This document shows, piece by piece, positions 51,264 through 61,110 of a stretch of DNA of 64,000 nucleotides. Source of the DNA: Kocuria marina. GTDB lineage: Bacteria > Actinomycetota > Actinomycetes > Actinomycetales > Micrococcaceae. The stretch spans positions 56,707 to 120,706 of the forward strand of contig BMZV01000005.1 in the NCBI GenBank assembly GCA_014652975.1, written 5' to 3'. Each line of letters starts with the position of its first letter. Within the stretch, counting starts at the first letter, position 1. The translations under genes and the position numbers were made by a program. The notes beneath the pieces are model-generated. The model did no database searches. It saw nothing but the letters and a program-made list of their open reading frames with translations, and had not been told where the DNA came from.

Positions 51264-52097
51264 CTACTGCTCTGCGCCGGGGCGAGCGGCCGCGGTCTCG
51301 GTGGCCTCCGTGCGGGCCGGACGGTGCGCGTACATCAGCGCGAGTCCGGTGAAGACGAAACCACCCACCAGGTTGCCCAGCAGCACAGGGATCTGGTTCC
51401 AGATCCACCAGTCGCCCAGCCCCACGTCCGCGCCCATGAGCATGCCCATGGGGATCATGAAGAAGTTGACCACGGCGTGCTCGAAGCCCAGGCCGAAGAA
51501 CGCCATGATGGGCAGCCAGATGGCGGCGATCTTGCCGATGGTGTCCTTGGAGACCATGCCCATGAACACGCCCAGGGACACGAGCCAGTTGCACAGCACG
51601 GCCTTGACGAACACCGTGACCATGCCCGCGAAGCCCATGGCCTGGTAGGCAGTGGTCTTGGCCGCGGCGGTGTCGGCGAACTTCTTGCCCAGCGCGCCGG
51701 CGTCGTGGGAGCCGAAGCCCGTGAGGGTGCCCGCGTAGAGCAGGGCGAACAGCGCAGCCCCGATGATGTGGCCGATGGTCACCATCAGGCAGTACCGGGC
51801 CACGGCCGACCACGGGACGAGTCCGCGCAGCGCGGCCATGGGGGTCAGGGCGAAGCCGCCGGTGAGCAGCTCCATGCCCATGAGGATCACGATGGTGATG
51901 CCGGCGGGGAAGAGCAGGGCGCCCACCACGGGCGAGCCGGAGCTCACGGTGGCCGACACTGCGAACGAGGTGGTGGCCGCGAGCACGGCACCGCCCAGCA
52001 CGCCGCGCAGCACGAGGGCGCCGGAGGGCGCTGTGGCCTTGGCCTCCCCGGCGGTGACGGCGTTCGCCACCACATCCGATGGGTTCACGTTGGTCAT
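51264..52097 (-). CDS. Formate/nitrite transporter (FNT family)
   Basis: 277 aa, six membrane helices. AGITIVILMGMELLTGGF and LCNWLVSLGVFMG and FFGLGFEHAVVNFFMIPMG are the FNT signatures, with the pore His in GFEHAVVN. FNT channels carry formate, nitrite or hydrosulfide. With the NirK-type reductase and molybdenum-cofactor genes downstream, nitrite is a reasonable guess. A run of nine G lies upstream of its start (52119-52127). Confidence 0.9.
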   Translation of the reverse strand: MTNVNPSDVVANAVTAGEAKATAPSGALVLRGVLGGAVLAATTSFAVSATVSSGSPVVGALLFPAGITIVILMGMELLTGGFALTPMAALRGLVPWSAVARYCLMVTIGHIIGAALFALLYAGTLTGFGSHDAGALGKKFADTAAAKTTAYQAMGFAGMVTVFVKAVLCNWLVSLGVFMGMVSKDTIGKIAAIWLPIMAFFGLGFEHAVVNFFMIPMGMLMGADVGLGDWWIWNQIPVLLGNLVGGFVFTGLALMYAHRPARTEATETAAARPGAEQ

Positions 52098-52438
52098 GAC
52101 TGCTCTGCTTTCTGTCGTGGGGGGGGGCGGGCCTGCGCCCCGGCTGCGGGGTCAGGGGCACCCGCAGTCGCCGGTGGGCGGGGTGCGAGGGGAAAACCGT
52201 AACTGCATGAGTGTAGGGCCGTGCAACGCTCGCGCGAACACGCGCGGCGTCTGGTCCCGGTGCTCGCGGGGTCCTATGGTGGTGGAACATGCGGCAGTGT
52301 GGCCGTGGGTTAGGCAGACGTCATGGGTTCCGGGGCGAGCGGTCCGGCGGAGGTCTGTGCGCCGTGCCCCACCGGGCACCACGAGCCACGCCGTGGAGTG
52401 ACATCCCAACTCAACGACAGCTAAGGCGTGATGCAGCA
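52098..52438. promoter_or_regulatory. Divergent control region of the FNT and glutamate dehydrogenase genes, no gene seen
   Basis: About 340 bp with no convincing ORF. It must contain both promoters. Contents seen: a G9 tract at 52119-52127, a GC-rich hairpin-prone stretch at 52130-52180, and a moderately AT-richer stretch at 52405-52430 just before the dehydrogenase. I cannot assign -35/-10 boxes. Confidence 0.45.
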
Positions 52439-55400
52439 GTGACCTCTCCTCAAGCCACCACCCAGGCCATCCCCACGGTGTGGCAGCGGCCGCGATGGAG
52501 TGCAGAGCAGGCGTGGCTCAACGAGTACTACCGCTCGGTCCCGGACGCGGACATGGCGGGCACGGACCAGCAGGTGCTCACGGAACGGGCGGAGAGCCAC
52601 CGGGAGGTCGGGCGCAGCCGCCGGACGGACGAACTGTGCATCGAGGTCCGGGAGGACCACGGGGACACCGTGCTGTACATGGTCACCACGGACATGCCGT
52701 TCCTGGTGTCCACGCTGACCACGGAGATCGCCGCCAACTGGGGCGGCGCGAAGCTCGTGCTGCACCCGCTGCTGCTCGCCGCACGTGACTCCGAGGACGT
52801 GCTGAGATCCCTGGGGGAGGTCCCCAACATCTCCGCGGTCTCCTCCGGGGACACCACCTCGATCCCCATCACGGACGAGCTCGTGGGCGGCGCCGCCGGT
52901 GGGCGCTCACACACCGCCGTGGAGTCCTGGATCCGCGTGGAGCTGCACCGCACCCTGGACGAGCAGGCCCGCGGGGAGCTCGCGCGCCACATCGAGGCGC
53001 TCGTGGCGGACGTGCGCCGGGTTGCGGAGGACCAGGAGGCCATGCTGGAGCAGACCCGACGCATCGCCGACTCCCTCGCGCCCCTGGAGGACATCACGTT
53101 CGAGGACGGCTCGCGGCTGCCGGACGTGGGCGCGTCCCAGGAGTTCCTGGAGTGGCTGCGCGGCGGCAATTTCGTGTTCATGGGCATCAAGCGCTACGAC
53201 CTCGAGGTGGACGGCGAGGACGCCGTGCTGCACTCGCGCCCGGACACGGGCCTGGGGCTGCTGCGGGAGCAGGGCACCGAGGGCCATGCCCAGAAGCTCA
53301 CGGGCCTGGGCAGCGCCCATGCGCGCGACCACCAGGTGGTGTTCGTGACCAAGGCCAACCGCCGCTCCTCGATCCACCGCCGCGAGTACCTGGACTACAT
53401 CGGGGTGCGCACGTTCGCCGAGAACGGGGATGTGGATGGCGAGTACCTGATCCTCGGGCTGTTCTCCCGCCACGCCTACTCGGTCCCGGCCCAGCAGACC
53501 CCGCTCGTGCGCGAGAAGGTGCAGCGGGTGGTCGAGCGCTTCGGCTTCCTCCCGGACTCCCACTCCGCCCGTGACCTCATGGGCATCATCGAGGACTACC
53601 CACGGGACGAGCTGTTCCACATGTCCGCGGAGAAGCTCTACGAGACCGCGGGGGGTGTGCTGGGGCTCAACGAACGACGCCAGACCCGTCTGTTCCTGCG
53701 CCAGGACACCTTTGGGCGCTTCATGTCCGCCGTGGTGTTCCTGCCCAGGGACCGCTACAACACCTCGGTGCGCCAGCGCATCGAGGCCCAGCTGTTCGAG
53801 GTCTTTGACGCCGAGGCCATCGACTTCGAGGTGCGCCTGACCTCCTCCTCCCTGGCCCGCCTGTTCTTCCGCATCCGGCTGCCCTACACGGGTGAGGTGC
53901 GGGACTTCGACCACGAGGACCTCGAAGCCCGCCTGCGCGCGGCGGTGCGCTCCTGGCCCGAGTCCCTGGGCCGGGCGATCGGCCTGGAGTTCGAGGATGA
54001 CAAGGCCGGTGCGCTGGGCCCCGTGTGGGAGAACGCGTTCCCGGGCTCGTACCGCGAGGACTACGAGATCGAGGAGGCCATCCAGGACCTCAAGCGCTGC
54101 GAAGAGCTGTGGGGCCGCGACCCTGACCTGCCCGCGGAGGTGCGCGTGGCGCAGACCGCGGACGGCCAGGTCCGGCTGAACATCTACCTCACCCAGGCGC
54201 TGTCCCTCACCGAGCTGCTGCCGCTGCTGCACAACATGGGCCTGACCGTGCTGGACCAGCGCCCCTACACGGTCACCCCCGCGGACGGGCGCGAGTTCCA
54301 GCTCTACGACTTCGGTGTGGAGCTGCCCGAGGGTGTGGACCCCCAGGGCCCCGAGGACGCCAAGACGGAGGACCTCATCGAGCACACCCTGTGCGCGGTG
54401 CTCTCCAACCGCTCCGAGTCGGACAGCCTGGACCGCCTGGTGCTCACCGAGCGCATGGGCTGGCGCACCGTGGCCGTGCTGCGCGCCTACGTGCGCTACC
54501 TGCTGCAGCTGAACTACCCCAACTCGTTCGAGTTCATCGCGGACACCCTGGTGGACTACCCGCGGGCCACCCACGAGCTCGCGGAGCTGTTCTCGGCGAG
54601 CTTCGACCCCTCCCGCTTCACCGACGACGACGCCGCCCGCGACGAGGCGCGCAACGGCGCCCTGGAGCGCCTGGCCGGGGTGCTCGACGGGGTCCCCAGC
54701 CTGAATGCGGACCGGCTGTTCCGCGCGCTCGCGGACGTGGTCACGGCCACGCTGCGCACCAACGTGTTCCAGAGCCGGCCCACCATGGCGTTCAAACTGG
54801 ACCCGGCGGCCATCCCCGCGGCCCCGCAACCGCGCCCGGCCTTCGAGATCTGGGTGTGGTCCCCGCGCGTGGAGGGCACGCACCTGCGCTTCGGCCAGGT
54901 GGCCCGCGGCGGTCTGCGCTGGTCCGACCGGCGCGAGGACTTCCGCACCGAGGTGCTGGGGCTGGTCAAGGCGCAGATGGTCAAGAACGCGGTGATCGTG
55001 CCCACGGGTGCGAAAGGTGGGTTCTTCCCCAAGCAACTGCCGGACCCCGCGACCGACCGCGAGGGCTGGCTGACCGAGGGTCGGGAGGCCTACAAGCTGT
55101 TCATCGCCTCCCTGCTGGACGTCACCGACAACATCGAGCGCGAGGCCGAGACCGGCACCGCGCAGGACGGGACCGGCGAGACCGCGCGGGACACGGCGTC
55201 GTCGTCCCGCGGTGATGCCACCCCGGGCTCCGAGGGCGGTGCGAGCGAGTCGGCCGAGACCTCCGGTGTGGCCGGGGACACCGTGGTGCACCCCGAGAAC
55301 GTGGTGCGCCGCGACGACGACGACTCCTACCTGGTGGTCGCCGCGGACAAGGGCACGGCCGCGTTCTCCGACACCGCGAACGCGATCTCCCTGGAGCGCG

Positions 55401-57520
55401 GCTTCTGGCTCGGTGACGCGTTCGCGTCCGGTGGGTCCGTGGGTTACGACCACAAGGCCATGGGCATCACCGCCCGCGGCGCGTGGGAGTCCGTCAAGCG
55501 CCACTTCTTCGAGCTGGGCGTGGACACCCAGTCCGAGGCGTTCACCGTGGTGGGCGTGGGCGACATGTCCGGGGACGTGTTCGGCAACGGCATGCTGCTG
55601 TCCGAGCACATCCACCTGATCGCCGCGTTCGACCACCGGGACATCTTCCTGGACCCCACCCCGAACGCCGCGGCCTCCTACCAGGAGCGCGAACGGCTGT
55701 TCACCGCCGGGCGTACCTCGTGGCAGGACTTCGACCGGGACGTGATCTCCGAGGGCGGCGGCGTGTACTCGCGCCGGGACAAGTCCGTGCCCATCACCCC
55801 GCAGGTGCGCGAGGCGCTCGGGATCGAGGACGACGTCGAGTCGCTCAGCCCGCAGGAACTCGTGCGCAGGGTGCTGCTCGCGCCCGCGGACCTTTTGTAC
55901 AACGGTGGCATCGGTACCTACGTGAAGGCGTACACCGAGACCAACCAGGAGGTCGGGGACAAGGCCAACGACGCCATCCGCGTCAACGGCGAGGACCTGC
56001 GCGTCAAGGTCATCGGTGAGGGCGGCAACCTGGGGGCCACCCAGCTCGGGCGCACCGAGGCCGCGCTGAACGGGATCCTGGTCAACACGGACGCGATCGA
56101 CAACTCCGGCGGCGTGGAGTCCTCCGACCGCGAGGTCAATATCAAGATCCTGGTGGACGGCATGGTCCAGGCCGGCCTGCTCTCCACGGACGAGCGCGCG
56201 GAGTTCATCGAGTCCATGACGGACGAGGTCGCCGAACTCGTGCTCCGCACCAACGTGGCCCAGAACGTCCTGCTGACCACCGAGCGCGCTCGCGGTGTGG
56301 AATTCACCGAGACGTTCATCCGGCTCATGCACTGGTTGGAGAAGCACGCGGACCTCAACCGGGAGCTGGAGTTCCTGCCCTCCGACTCCGAGCTGCGCGA
56401 GCGCGCCGCCCAGGGCCAGCCCCTGACCGGCCCGGAGCTGTCCGTGCTCACGGCGTACGCGAAGATCCAGCTTTCCGCGGCACTCGTGGACAGCCACCTC
56501 GCGGACGACCCCTGGTTCCACCGCACGCTGTCCCAGTACTTCCCGGCCCAGATCCGGGAGCGCTTCGATGACAAGCTGGACACCCACCCGTTGCGCCGGG
56601 AGATCATCGCCACCGTGGTGGCCAACCAGATCATCAACTACGGCGGGATCGCCTTCGCGTACCGCGTGGTGGACGACTCCGGTTCGGACCTCGTGGACGT
56701 GGCCCGCGCGTTCACTGTGGCCATGGAGATCTTCGAGCTCGAGAGCTATGCCACCCGCCACGCCCAGCTGGACGCGGACGTGCCCCTGGAGCTGTGGAAC
56801 CGGATGTCGCTGCGCATGCGGCGGCTGCTGGACCGCGTGGTCCGCTGGTTCCTGCACCGCCAGGACACCGACTCCGGAATCCAGGAGCTCGTGGAGATGT
56901 ACCGGCCCATCGTGGCACTGCGCTTCGGCAACGACCGCTTGCTGGGCGAGGAATCCGCCGAGCGCGCCCGGACCGAGGCCGAGCTCGCCGAGCGCCAGGG
57001 CGTGCCCCGCGCACTCGCCGTGGAATGGGCGGAACTGCTCGACGCGTTCGCGCTGCTCGACGTCGCCCGGCTCGCCCAGGCGCAGGGCATCGCGGGGTAC
57101 GAGCCCGGCGACGCCGCGGCGTCGTCGGACGACACCGCGCAGGGTTCCGGCGAGGGTGTGACCGTGCAGATGATCGCCCGCGTGTACTTCGCCCTGTTCG
57201 ACCGCTACGGCCTGGAGAACCTGCTCAACCGGATCACGGCCCTGCCGCAGACCACGCGGTGGGAGAACATGGCCCGGATCGCCATGCGCGAGGACCTGTA
57301 CTCCACGCTCGTGGCGCTCGCGGGTCAGGCCCTGGACTCTCCGGGGGACAACGCCCAGGAGAAGATCCAGGCGTGGGAGCAGGAGAACGCGGACCGGCTC
57401 GAGCGGTTGCGGGAGGTCCTGGACGAGATCGAGTCCATGGCCGACAGCGGAGACGCCGGCGCCGAACTCGCCGCGCTGTCCGTGGCGCTACGGACGCTGC
57501 GCAGCGCACTGACCGACTGA
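52439..57520 (+). CDS. gdhB: NAD-specific glutamate dehydrogenase, large (about 180 kDa) class
   Basis: 1693 aa. The GTG at 52439 starts the reading best; AAGG upstream is weakly placed and an alternative start cannot be excluded. The long N-terminal regulatory part (1-about 790, ACT-like and helical) precedes the catalytic core, which has ARGGLRWSDRREDFRTEVLGLVKAQMVKNAVIVPTG and the substrate Lys in AKGGFFPKQ, then the NAD-binding region with VGVGDMSGDVFGNGMLLS. It converts glutamate to 2-oxoglutarate and ammonia, normally catabolic. An acidic Ser/Thr/Gly insertion near 903-950 carries the GGCGTCGTC motif and is not part of the family core. Gene symbol follows common use and is not certain. 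Confidence 0.95.
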   Translation: MTSPQATTQAIPTVWQRPRWSAEQAWLNEYYRSVPDADMAGTDQQVLTERAESHREVGRSRRTDELCIEVREDHGDTVLYMVTTDMPFLVSTLTTEIAANWGGAKLVLHPLLLAARDSEDVLRSLGEVPNISAVSSGDTTSIPITDELVGGAAGGRSHTAVESWIRVELHRTLDEQARGELARHIEALVADVRRVAEDQEAMLEQTRRIADSLAPLEDITFEDGSRLPDVGASQEFLEWLRGGNFVFMGIKRYDLEVDGEDAVLHSRPDTGLGLLREQGTEGHAQKLTGLGSAHARDHQVVFVTKANRRSSIHRREYLDYIGVRTFAENGDVDGEYLILGLFSRHAYSVPAQQTPLVREKVQRVVERFGFLPDSHSARDLMGIIEDYPRDELFHMSAEKLYETAGGVLGLNERRQTRLFLRQDTFGRFMSAVVFLPRDRYNTSVRQRIEAQLFEVFDAEAIDFEVRLTSSSLARLFFRIRLPYTGEVRDFDHEDLEARLRAAVRSWPESLGRAIGLEFEDDKAGALGPVWENAFPGSYREDYEIEEAIQDLKRCEELWGRDPDLPAEVRVAQTADGQVRLNIYLTQALSLTELLPLLHNMGLTVLDQRPYTVTPADGREFQLYDFGVELPEGVDPQGPEDAKTEDLIEHTLCAVLSNRSESDSLDRLVLTERMGWRTVAVLRAYVRYLLQLNYPNSFEFIADTLVDYPRATHELAELFSASFDPSRFTDDDAARDEARNGALERLAGVLDGVPSLNADRLFRALADVVTATLRTNVFQSRPTMAFKLDPAAIPAAPQPRPAFEIWVWSPRVEGTHLRFGQVARGGLRWSDRREDFRTEVLGLVKAQMVKNAVIVPTGAKGGFFPKQLPDPATDREGWLTEGREAYKLFIASLLDVTDNIEREAETGTAQDGTGETARDTASSSRGDATPGSEGGASESAETSGVAGDTVVHPENVVRRDDDDSYLVVAADKGTAAFSDTANAISLERGFWLGDAFASGGSVGYDHKAMGITARGAWESVKRHFFELGVDTQSEAFTVVGVGDMSGDVFGNGMLLSEHIHLIAAFDHRDIFLDPTPNAAASYQERERLFTAGRTSWQDFDRDVISEGGGVYSRRDKSVPITPQVREALGIEDDVESLSPQELVRRVLLAPADLLYNGGIGTYVKAYTETNQEVGDKANDAIRVNGEDLRVKVIGEGGNLGATQLGRTEAALNGILVNTDAIDNSGGVESSDREVNIKILVDGMVQAGLLSTDERAEFIESMTDEVAELVLRTNVAQNVLLTTERARGVEFTETFIRLMHWLEKHADLNRELEFLPSDSELRERAAQGQPLTGPELSVLTAYAKIQLSAALVDSHLADDPWFHRTLSQYFPAQIRERFDDKLDTHPLRREIIATVVANQIINYGGIAFAYRVVDDSGSDLVDVARAFTVAMEIFELESYATRHAQLDADVPLELWNRMSLRMRRLLDRVVRWFLHRQDTDSGIQELVEMYRPIVALRFGNDRLLGEESAERARTEAELAERQGVPRALAVEWAELLDAFALLDVARLAQAQGIAGYEPGDAAASSDDTAQGSGEGVTVQMIARVYFALFDRYGLENLLNRITALPQTTRWENMARIAMREDLYSTLVALAGQALDSPGDNAQEKIQAWEQENADRLERLREVLDEIESMADSGDAGAELAALSVALRTLRSALTD

Positions 57521-57536
57521 GTCGGGACGTGACCGG

Positions 57537-57570
57537 GGGTCCGGGTGACGATGCGACGTCGCCCGGGCCC
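57537..57570. terminator. Bidirectional terminator between glutamate dehydrogenase and nirK-type gene
   Basis: GGGTCCGGGTGACG pairs with CGTCGCCCGGGCCC (14 pairs, two G-U) around a 6-nt loop, between two convergent stops. Confidence 0.8.
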
Positions 57571-57573
57571 CGC

Positions 57574-60321
57574 TCACTCCTGGACCCGGATCAGCCCCCG
57601 GGCGCCCCGCTCGGCCTCGGCGAACGAGTGATTGACGAACGTGTAGGTCCCGGGCTCGCGGAAGTGGTGTTCCACGAAGCCGCCCTGCGCTGGTGCGAGA
57701 TCCAGGGCCTGAGCGCCACCCGTCCCACCGGGATTACCGGGTCCATCGGGAGAGAGCTGGTACGCGCCCTCCGCGTAGACGGTGTCGAACTGGCCGCCCA
57801 CCACGTGGAAGCTCAACCCCTCGGACGGGCCGGCCGCGAGCACCCAGATCCGTACGCGCTCTCCCGGGCGGGCCGTGAGCGGGTCGTGCATGTACTGGTT
57901 GGCATGGCCGTTGAACATCGTGAACGAGGGTTGCTTCGCGGCGATCTTCTCCGGATCCACAACCGCGTTGACCCCCTCCGGGAGACCGTGTTGATCCGGG
58001 GACGGGGCCGCGAGGTACGTCTCGCTCTGCACGAGCAGGTACTCACGGTCCACGCTCGGCAGGTTCGGGGGATCGATGATCACCGCGCCGAACATGCCTG
58101 CTGCGATATGACTGCTCATGGGCATGGTGGAGCAGTGGTAGAGCCAGATCCCGGAACGGTGGGCCGTGAACCGATACACGAGCGATTCGCCGGGGGCGAT
58201 CGTGCGCATGGCCTGGTCGGGGGAGATGTCCCCCGCGTGGAAGTCCACGGAGTGACCCATGGTGCCGCCGTTGGTCAGGGTGATCTCGAAGGTGTCACCC
58301 ACCTTCCCGCGCAGCGTGGGCCCCATGTATTGACCGTTGTAGGTCCACGCGTCCTGGGTCACGCCGGGGGCCACCTCGCGGGCCACTTCCTGGACGTCCA
58401 GCGTCATCCGGTGCACGGTTTCGTTCGATGCGGGGGCCAGCTCGGGGGAACGGGTCGTGAAACCCTCACCGGGGGCGGCGTTGAGATCCGCCGCCTGCGC
58501 CGGGTCCGTTCCGGTGTTCTCCGCGTGCCCGTGTGAACCGTGGGCGCCATCTGTTCCGGTGGCGGTGACCTCTTGGCCCTGTGCGTCCACGGGGATCACG
58601 TCGACGGTCATCCCCATGGAGCGGTGACCGATCACCGAGCACCAGCCTTCCAGCCTGTCGGTGATCACTCCCACGTCCACGGTCGCGGAGGCTCCCGGGT
58701 CCAGGCGGCCGGAGGTGGCGCCGTTGGTGACGACGAGATCGTGCACCGTGGTGGGGTCGTCGTTGGTCAGGTGGATCACCAGGCGGTTTCCCTGGGGTAC
58801 CCGGATCTCGGACGGGTCGAAACGCATGTCCTGCTGGGCATGCATCCTGACCTCGGTGGTTTCCCCGGTGCCCTCCGCGCTCGACCTGTTGCTGCCCGTG
58901 AGAGAGAAACCCGCGGACTGGGGTGCGACGGCGATCCCCGCCGCGATCGTGAGCAGCACCGTGAGTACCCCGGCCAGGAACTGGGTGGCCGTTCCCATCC
59001 CGCGGCGGGAGGACTCGGCAGCGGTTGCCCCGGTGCGGTCCGTGGGTGCTGTGCCGGCCGCGTGTTCGGCGACGGCGCGGCGTCGTGCGGCGATGGCCAC
59101 CTTGGCCGAGGAGATCATGAGCGGGATGAAGGCCGCGAGGACCACGGCCCCCACGATCGACACGAGCGCGCGGACCCACGAGGGCAGGACCCCGGCGGGC
59201 AGGGCGAACAACGTGATGCACAGGTTGGCGACCGTGACGCGGTAGACCCCGGCGCGGTTCATGGCGGCAAGAGATGCGCGCACGGTTGCGGGGCCGCCGC
59301 CCATGGTCGAGGGCAGGATGTAGCTCATGGCGCCGAAGAGAGTCTGCACCAGGAATCCCGCCACGAACGGGATCGTGAGGGACTGCGCCACGGAGGTCTC
59401 CACCCCGCGGGTCAGCACGAGCCACGCGGCCAGCACCGTGGTCATCACGAGCCAGGCGATGCCCGAGGCCACGGACCATCCCATGTAACCCTCGGGGCGG
59501 CGCTGCATCCCGGTGCGCAGCATGAGCCACCCCACCGTGGCCGCGCCGGCGGCGTAGAGCAGCAACGCGGCGGCCGTGAGTGAGGCCGTTCCGAGCACCG
59601 CGAACACGGCAGCGAGGAGACTGCCCGCGGCCATGAGGGGCAGAGCGATGCGTGACAACCGCACCGCGTCGTCGCGCATCCGGGTGCGCAGGATCGTGGG
59701 CCACAGCGTCAGCAGGGTCGCGCACACGGTGAGGCCCACGAAACCCAGGACATTGACGGCCTGGTGGGCCAGCAGGAGCCGGGAGTGCCACGTCGCGGAG
59801 AGGTCGCGGGCCAGGATCGTGCCGAACACCGCCCCCACGGGTAAGAAGAACGCGGCCGTGGCGTACCAGCGCACGGTGAGTCCGAATCTCGCGGGCAGTG
59901 CGGTGCGCGATTGTGCCAGCAGGGCCAGGCCGTGCCAGGTGAGCATCACGCCGATCACGGTGGCCGCGGCCACAGTGAGCCACCACCACCCCGCGAGCAT
60001 CCCCACGATCATCAGGGCGGTGCCCACCGTGACCCCGTAGATCCGCACGATCTGCCGCGGACGGCCGGAGTCCGGGAGCTTGTGGTGCAGCAGTGCCTCG
60101 GTGAAGTGCTGGGACCACACCATGATGGACGTGGTGATCAGCCCGAGCGTGACCATGTGCACCATGAGCCATCGGGTGTCCGGGATCCACCGGTGCGCTG
60201 CGATCACGATCACGAGGGCCACGAGCCACCAGCGCACGGGCTTGCCCGCGGTGCGGTGCCATGAGCGGCCCCTGCGGGCGGTGGAGGTGCTGGGCCGCTG
60301 CGGGGCACTGATGGGGGGCAC
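57574..60321 (-). CDS. nirK: Membrane-fused copper nitrite reductase (NirK type)
   Basis: 915 aa from GTG 60321. A reading from ATG 60444 would add 41 residues, but that stretch holds two TTA codons plus CTA and GTA in very GC-rich DNA and overlaps a promoter-like island, so I reject it. Residues about 30-470 are some eleven membrane helices, NnrS-like. A cupredoxin follows (about 490-590, ends in WCSVIGHRSMGM), then the two-domain NirK core. Type 1 copper: His in MGHSVDFH, Cys730 in LYHCSTMP, His in SSHIAAGM and Met. Type 2 copper: His in DFH, His in YHC and His in FVNHSFAE. It should reduce nitrite to nitric oxide outside the membrane. Confidence 0.85.
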   Translation of the reverse strand: MPPISAPQRPSTSTARRGRSWHRTAGKPVRWWLVALVIVIAAHRWIPDTRWLMVHMVTLGLITTSIMVWSQHFTEALLHHKLPDSGRPRQIVRIYGVTVGTALMIVGMLAGWWWLTVAAATVIGVMLTWHGLALLAQSRTALPARFGLTVRWYATAAFFLPVGAVFGTILARDLSATWHSRLLLAHQAVNVLGFVGLTVCATLLTLWPTILRTRMRDDAVRLSRIALPLMAAGSLLAAVFAVLGTASLTAAALLLYAAGAATVGWLMLRTGMQRRPEGYMGWSVASGIAWLVMTTVLAAWLVLTRGVETSVAQSLTIPFVAGFLVQTLFGAMSYILPSTMGGGPATVRASLAAMNRAGVYRVTVANLCITLFALPAGVLPSWVRALVSIVGAVVLAAFIPLMISSAKVAIAARRRAVAEHAAGTAPTDRTGATAAESSRRGMGTATQFLAGVLTVLLTIAAGIAVAPQSAGFSLTGSNRSSAEGTGETTEVRMHAQQDMRFDPSEIRVPQGNRLVIHLTNDDPTTVHDLVVTNGATSGRLDPGASATVDVGVITDRLEGWCSVIGHRSMGMTVDVIPVDAQGQEVTATGTDGAHGSHGHAENTGTDPAQAADLNAAPGEGFTTRSPELAPASNETVHRMTLDVQEVAREVAPGVTQDAWTYNGQYMGPTLRGKVGDTFEITLTNGGTMGHSVDFHAGDISPDQAMRTIAPGESLVYRFTAHRSGIWLYHCSTMPMSSHIAAGMFGAVIIDPPNLPSVDREYLLVQSETYLAAPSPDQHGLPEGVNAVVDPEKIAAKQPSFTMFNGHANQYMHDPLTARPGERVRIWVLAAGPSEGLSFHVVGGQFDTVYAEGAYQLSPDGPGNPGGTGGAQALDLAPAQGGFVEHHFREPGTYTFVNHSFAEAERGARGLIRVQE

Positions 60322-60333
60322 GCTGAATCCGTT

Positions 60334-60362
60334 CCATAATTGGTGTACGAAATACCATAATA
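60334..60362 (-). promoter_or_regulatory. AT-rich promoter/operator island before nirK
   Basis: A 30-bp AT-rich island stands out in very GC-rich DNA. On the minus strand it offers a consensus -10, TATTAT (60362-60357). On the plus strand CCATAAT occurs twice, at 60334 and 60355, exactly 21 bp (two helical turns) apart, as expected for two half-sites of a regulator. The start of transcription would lie about 30 nt before GTG 60321. Confidence 0.5.
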
Positions 60363-60377
60363 GGCGGCTGCCGGTTC

Positions 60378-60414
60378 CGCCCGGACCGCCGCCCGGACCG
60401 CCGCCCGGAGCGCC
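60378..60414. repeat. 12-bp tandem repeat upstream of nirK
   Basis: CCGCCCGGACCG is repeated about three times in tandem, the last copy with one change. If the longer nirK start were used it would encode a Gly-Pro-Gly run; more likely it is non-coding. Confidence 0.65.
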
Positions 60415-60578
60415 ACGGGGACCGCTGTTCGGATCGCGGTTCACGGGCCATGGGTCTGCGGAACCACCGGTGCCACCGGGTGTTGTGCATGGGTTGCGCA
60501 GTCGATGACGGCCCCGGCGCGCGCCGCGTTCCGCCGCGGCGGGCCGTTCGTCAGCGGCCCTGCCCGTACGATGAGGGC

Positions 60579-61082
60579 GTGACCGCAGACATTATCGCCA
60601 CCATCGCGACAGCCGCCCTCATCGTCATCGGCTGCGTGGGGATCGTGGTCCCGGTGCTCCCGGGCTCCATCACCGCGTTGATCGGGTTGATCATCTGGAC
60701 GTTCGTGGTGCGTGCCCCTGAGGGGTGGGTCGTGCTCGCGCTGGGCGGCACGCTCCTCCTCGCGGGGATGTCCGCGAGTCTCGTGCTCACCGGCAGCAAG
60801 CTCAAACGCCGGGCCATCCCGAACCGCACGCTGCTTTTCGGTGTGGTGGGCGCGGTGATCGGGATGTTCGTGATCCCCGTGGTGGGCCTGTTCATCGGTT
60901 TCGTGGTGGGGCTCCTGCTGTCCGAGACCGTGCGCAACAAAGACTTCAACACCGCACTGAGCACATCCTGGGTGGCCGCGAAGGCCATGGGCGTGGGCAT
61001 CCTGGTGGAACTGTCGTGCGCCCTGCTGGCCTCGCTGACGTTCATCATCGGGACGATCGTCTATTTCGTCACCGCGAACTGA
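60579..61082 (+). CDS. DUF456 family membrane protein
   Basis: 167 aa, GTG start with a weak site. Four to five membrane helices with GIVVPVLPGS (about 20-29), the hallmark of DUF456, where an early Pro-Gly turn is conserved, and GLFIGFVVGLLLSE. Function unknown. It is divergent from nirK and shares its upstream region. Confidence 0.82.
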   Translation: MTADIIATIATAALIVIGCVGIVVPVLPGSITALIGLIIWTFVVRAPEGWVVLALGGTLLLAGMSASLVLTGSKLKRRAIPNRTLLFGVVGAVIGMFVIPVVGLFIGFVVGLLLSETVRNKDFNTALSTSWVAAKAMGVGILVELSCALLASLTFIIGTIVYFVTAN

Positions 61083-61110
61083 GGTCCACCCCGGTGCCCG
61101 CCCGCGGGCG

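Noticed and set aside
52907..56857. 1316-aa open frame on the minus strand
   Set aside because: Antisense shadow of the glutamate dehydrogenase gene. It is rich in Ala/Val/His/Gly/Arg with no domain; long mirror frames are expected at this GC content.
60378..60414. CRISPR-like repeats
   Set aside because: Only 12-bp units in direct tandem without spacers; no cas genes in the window.
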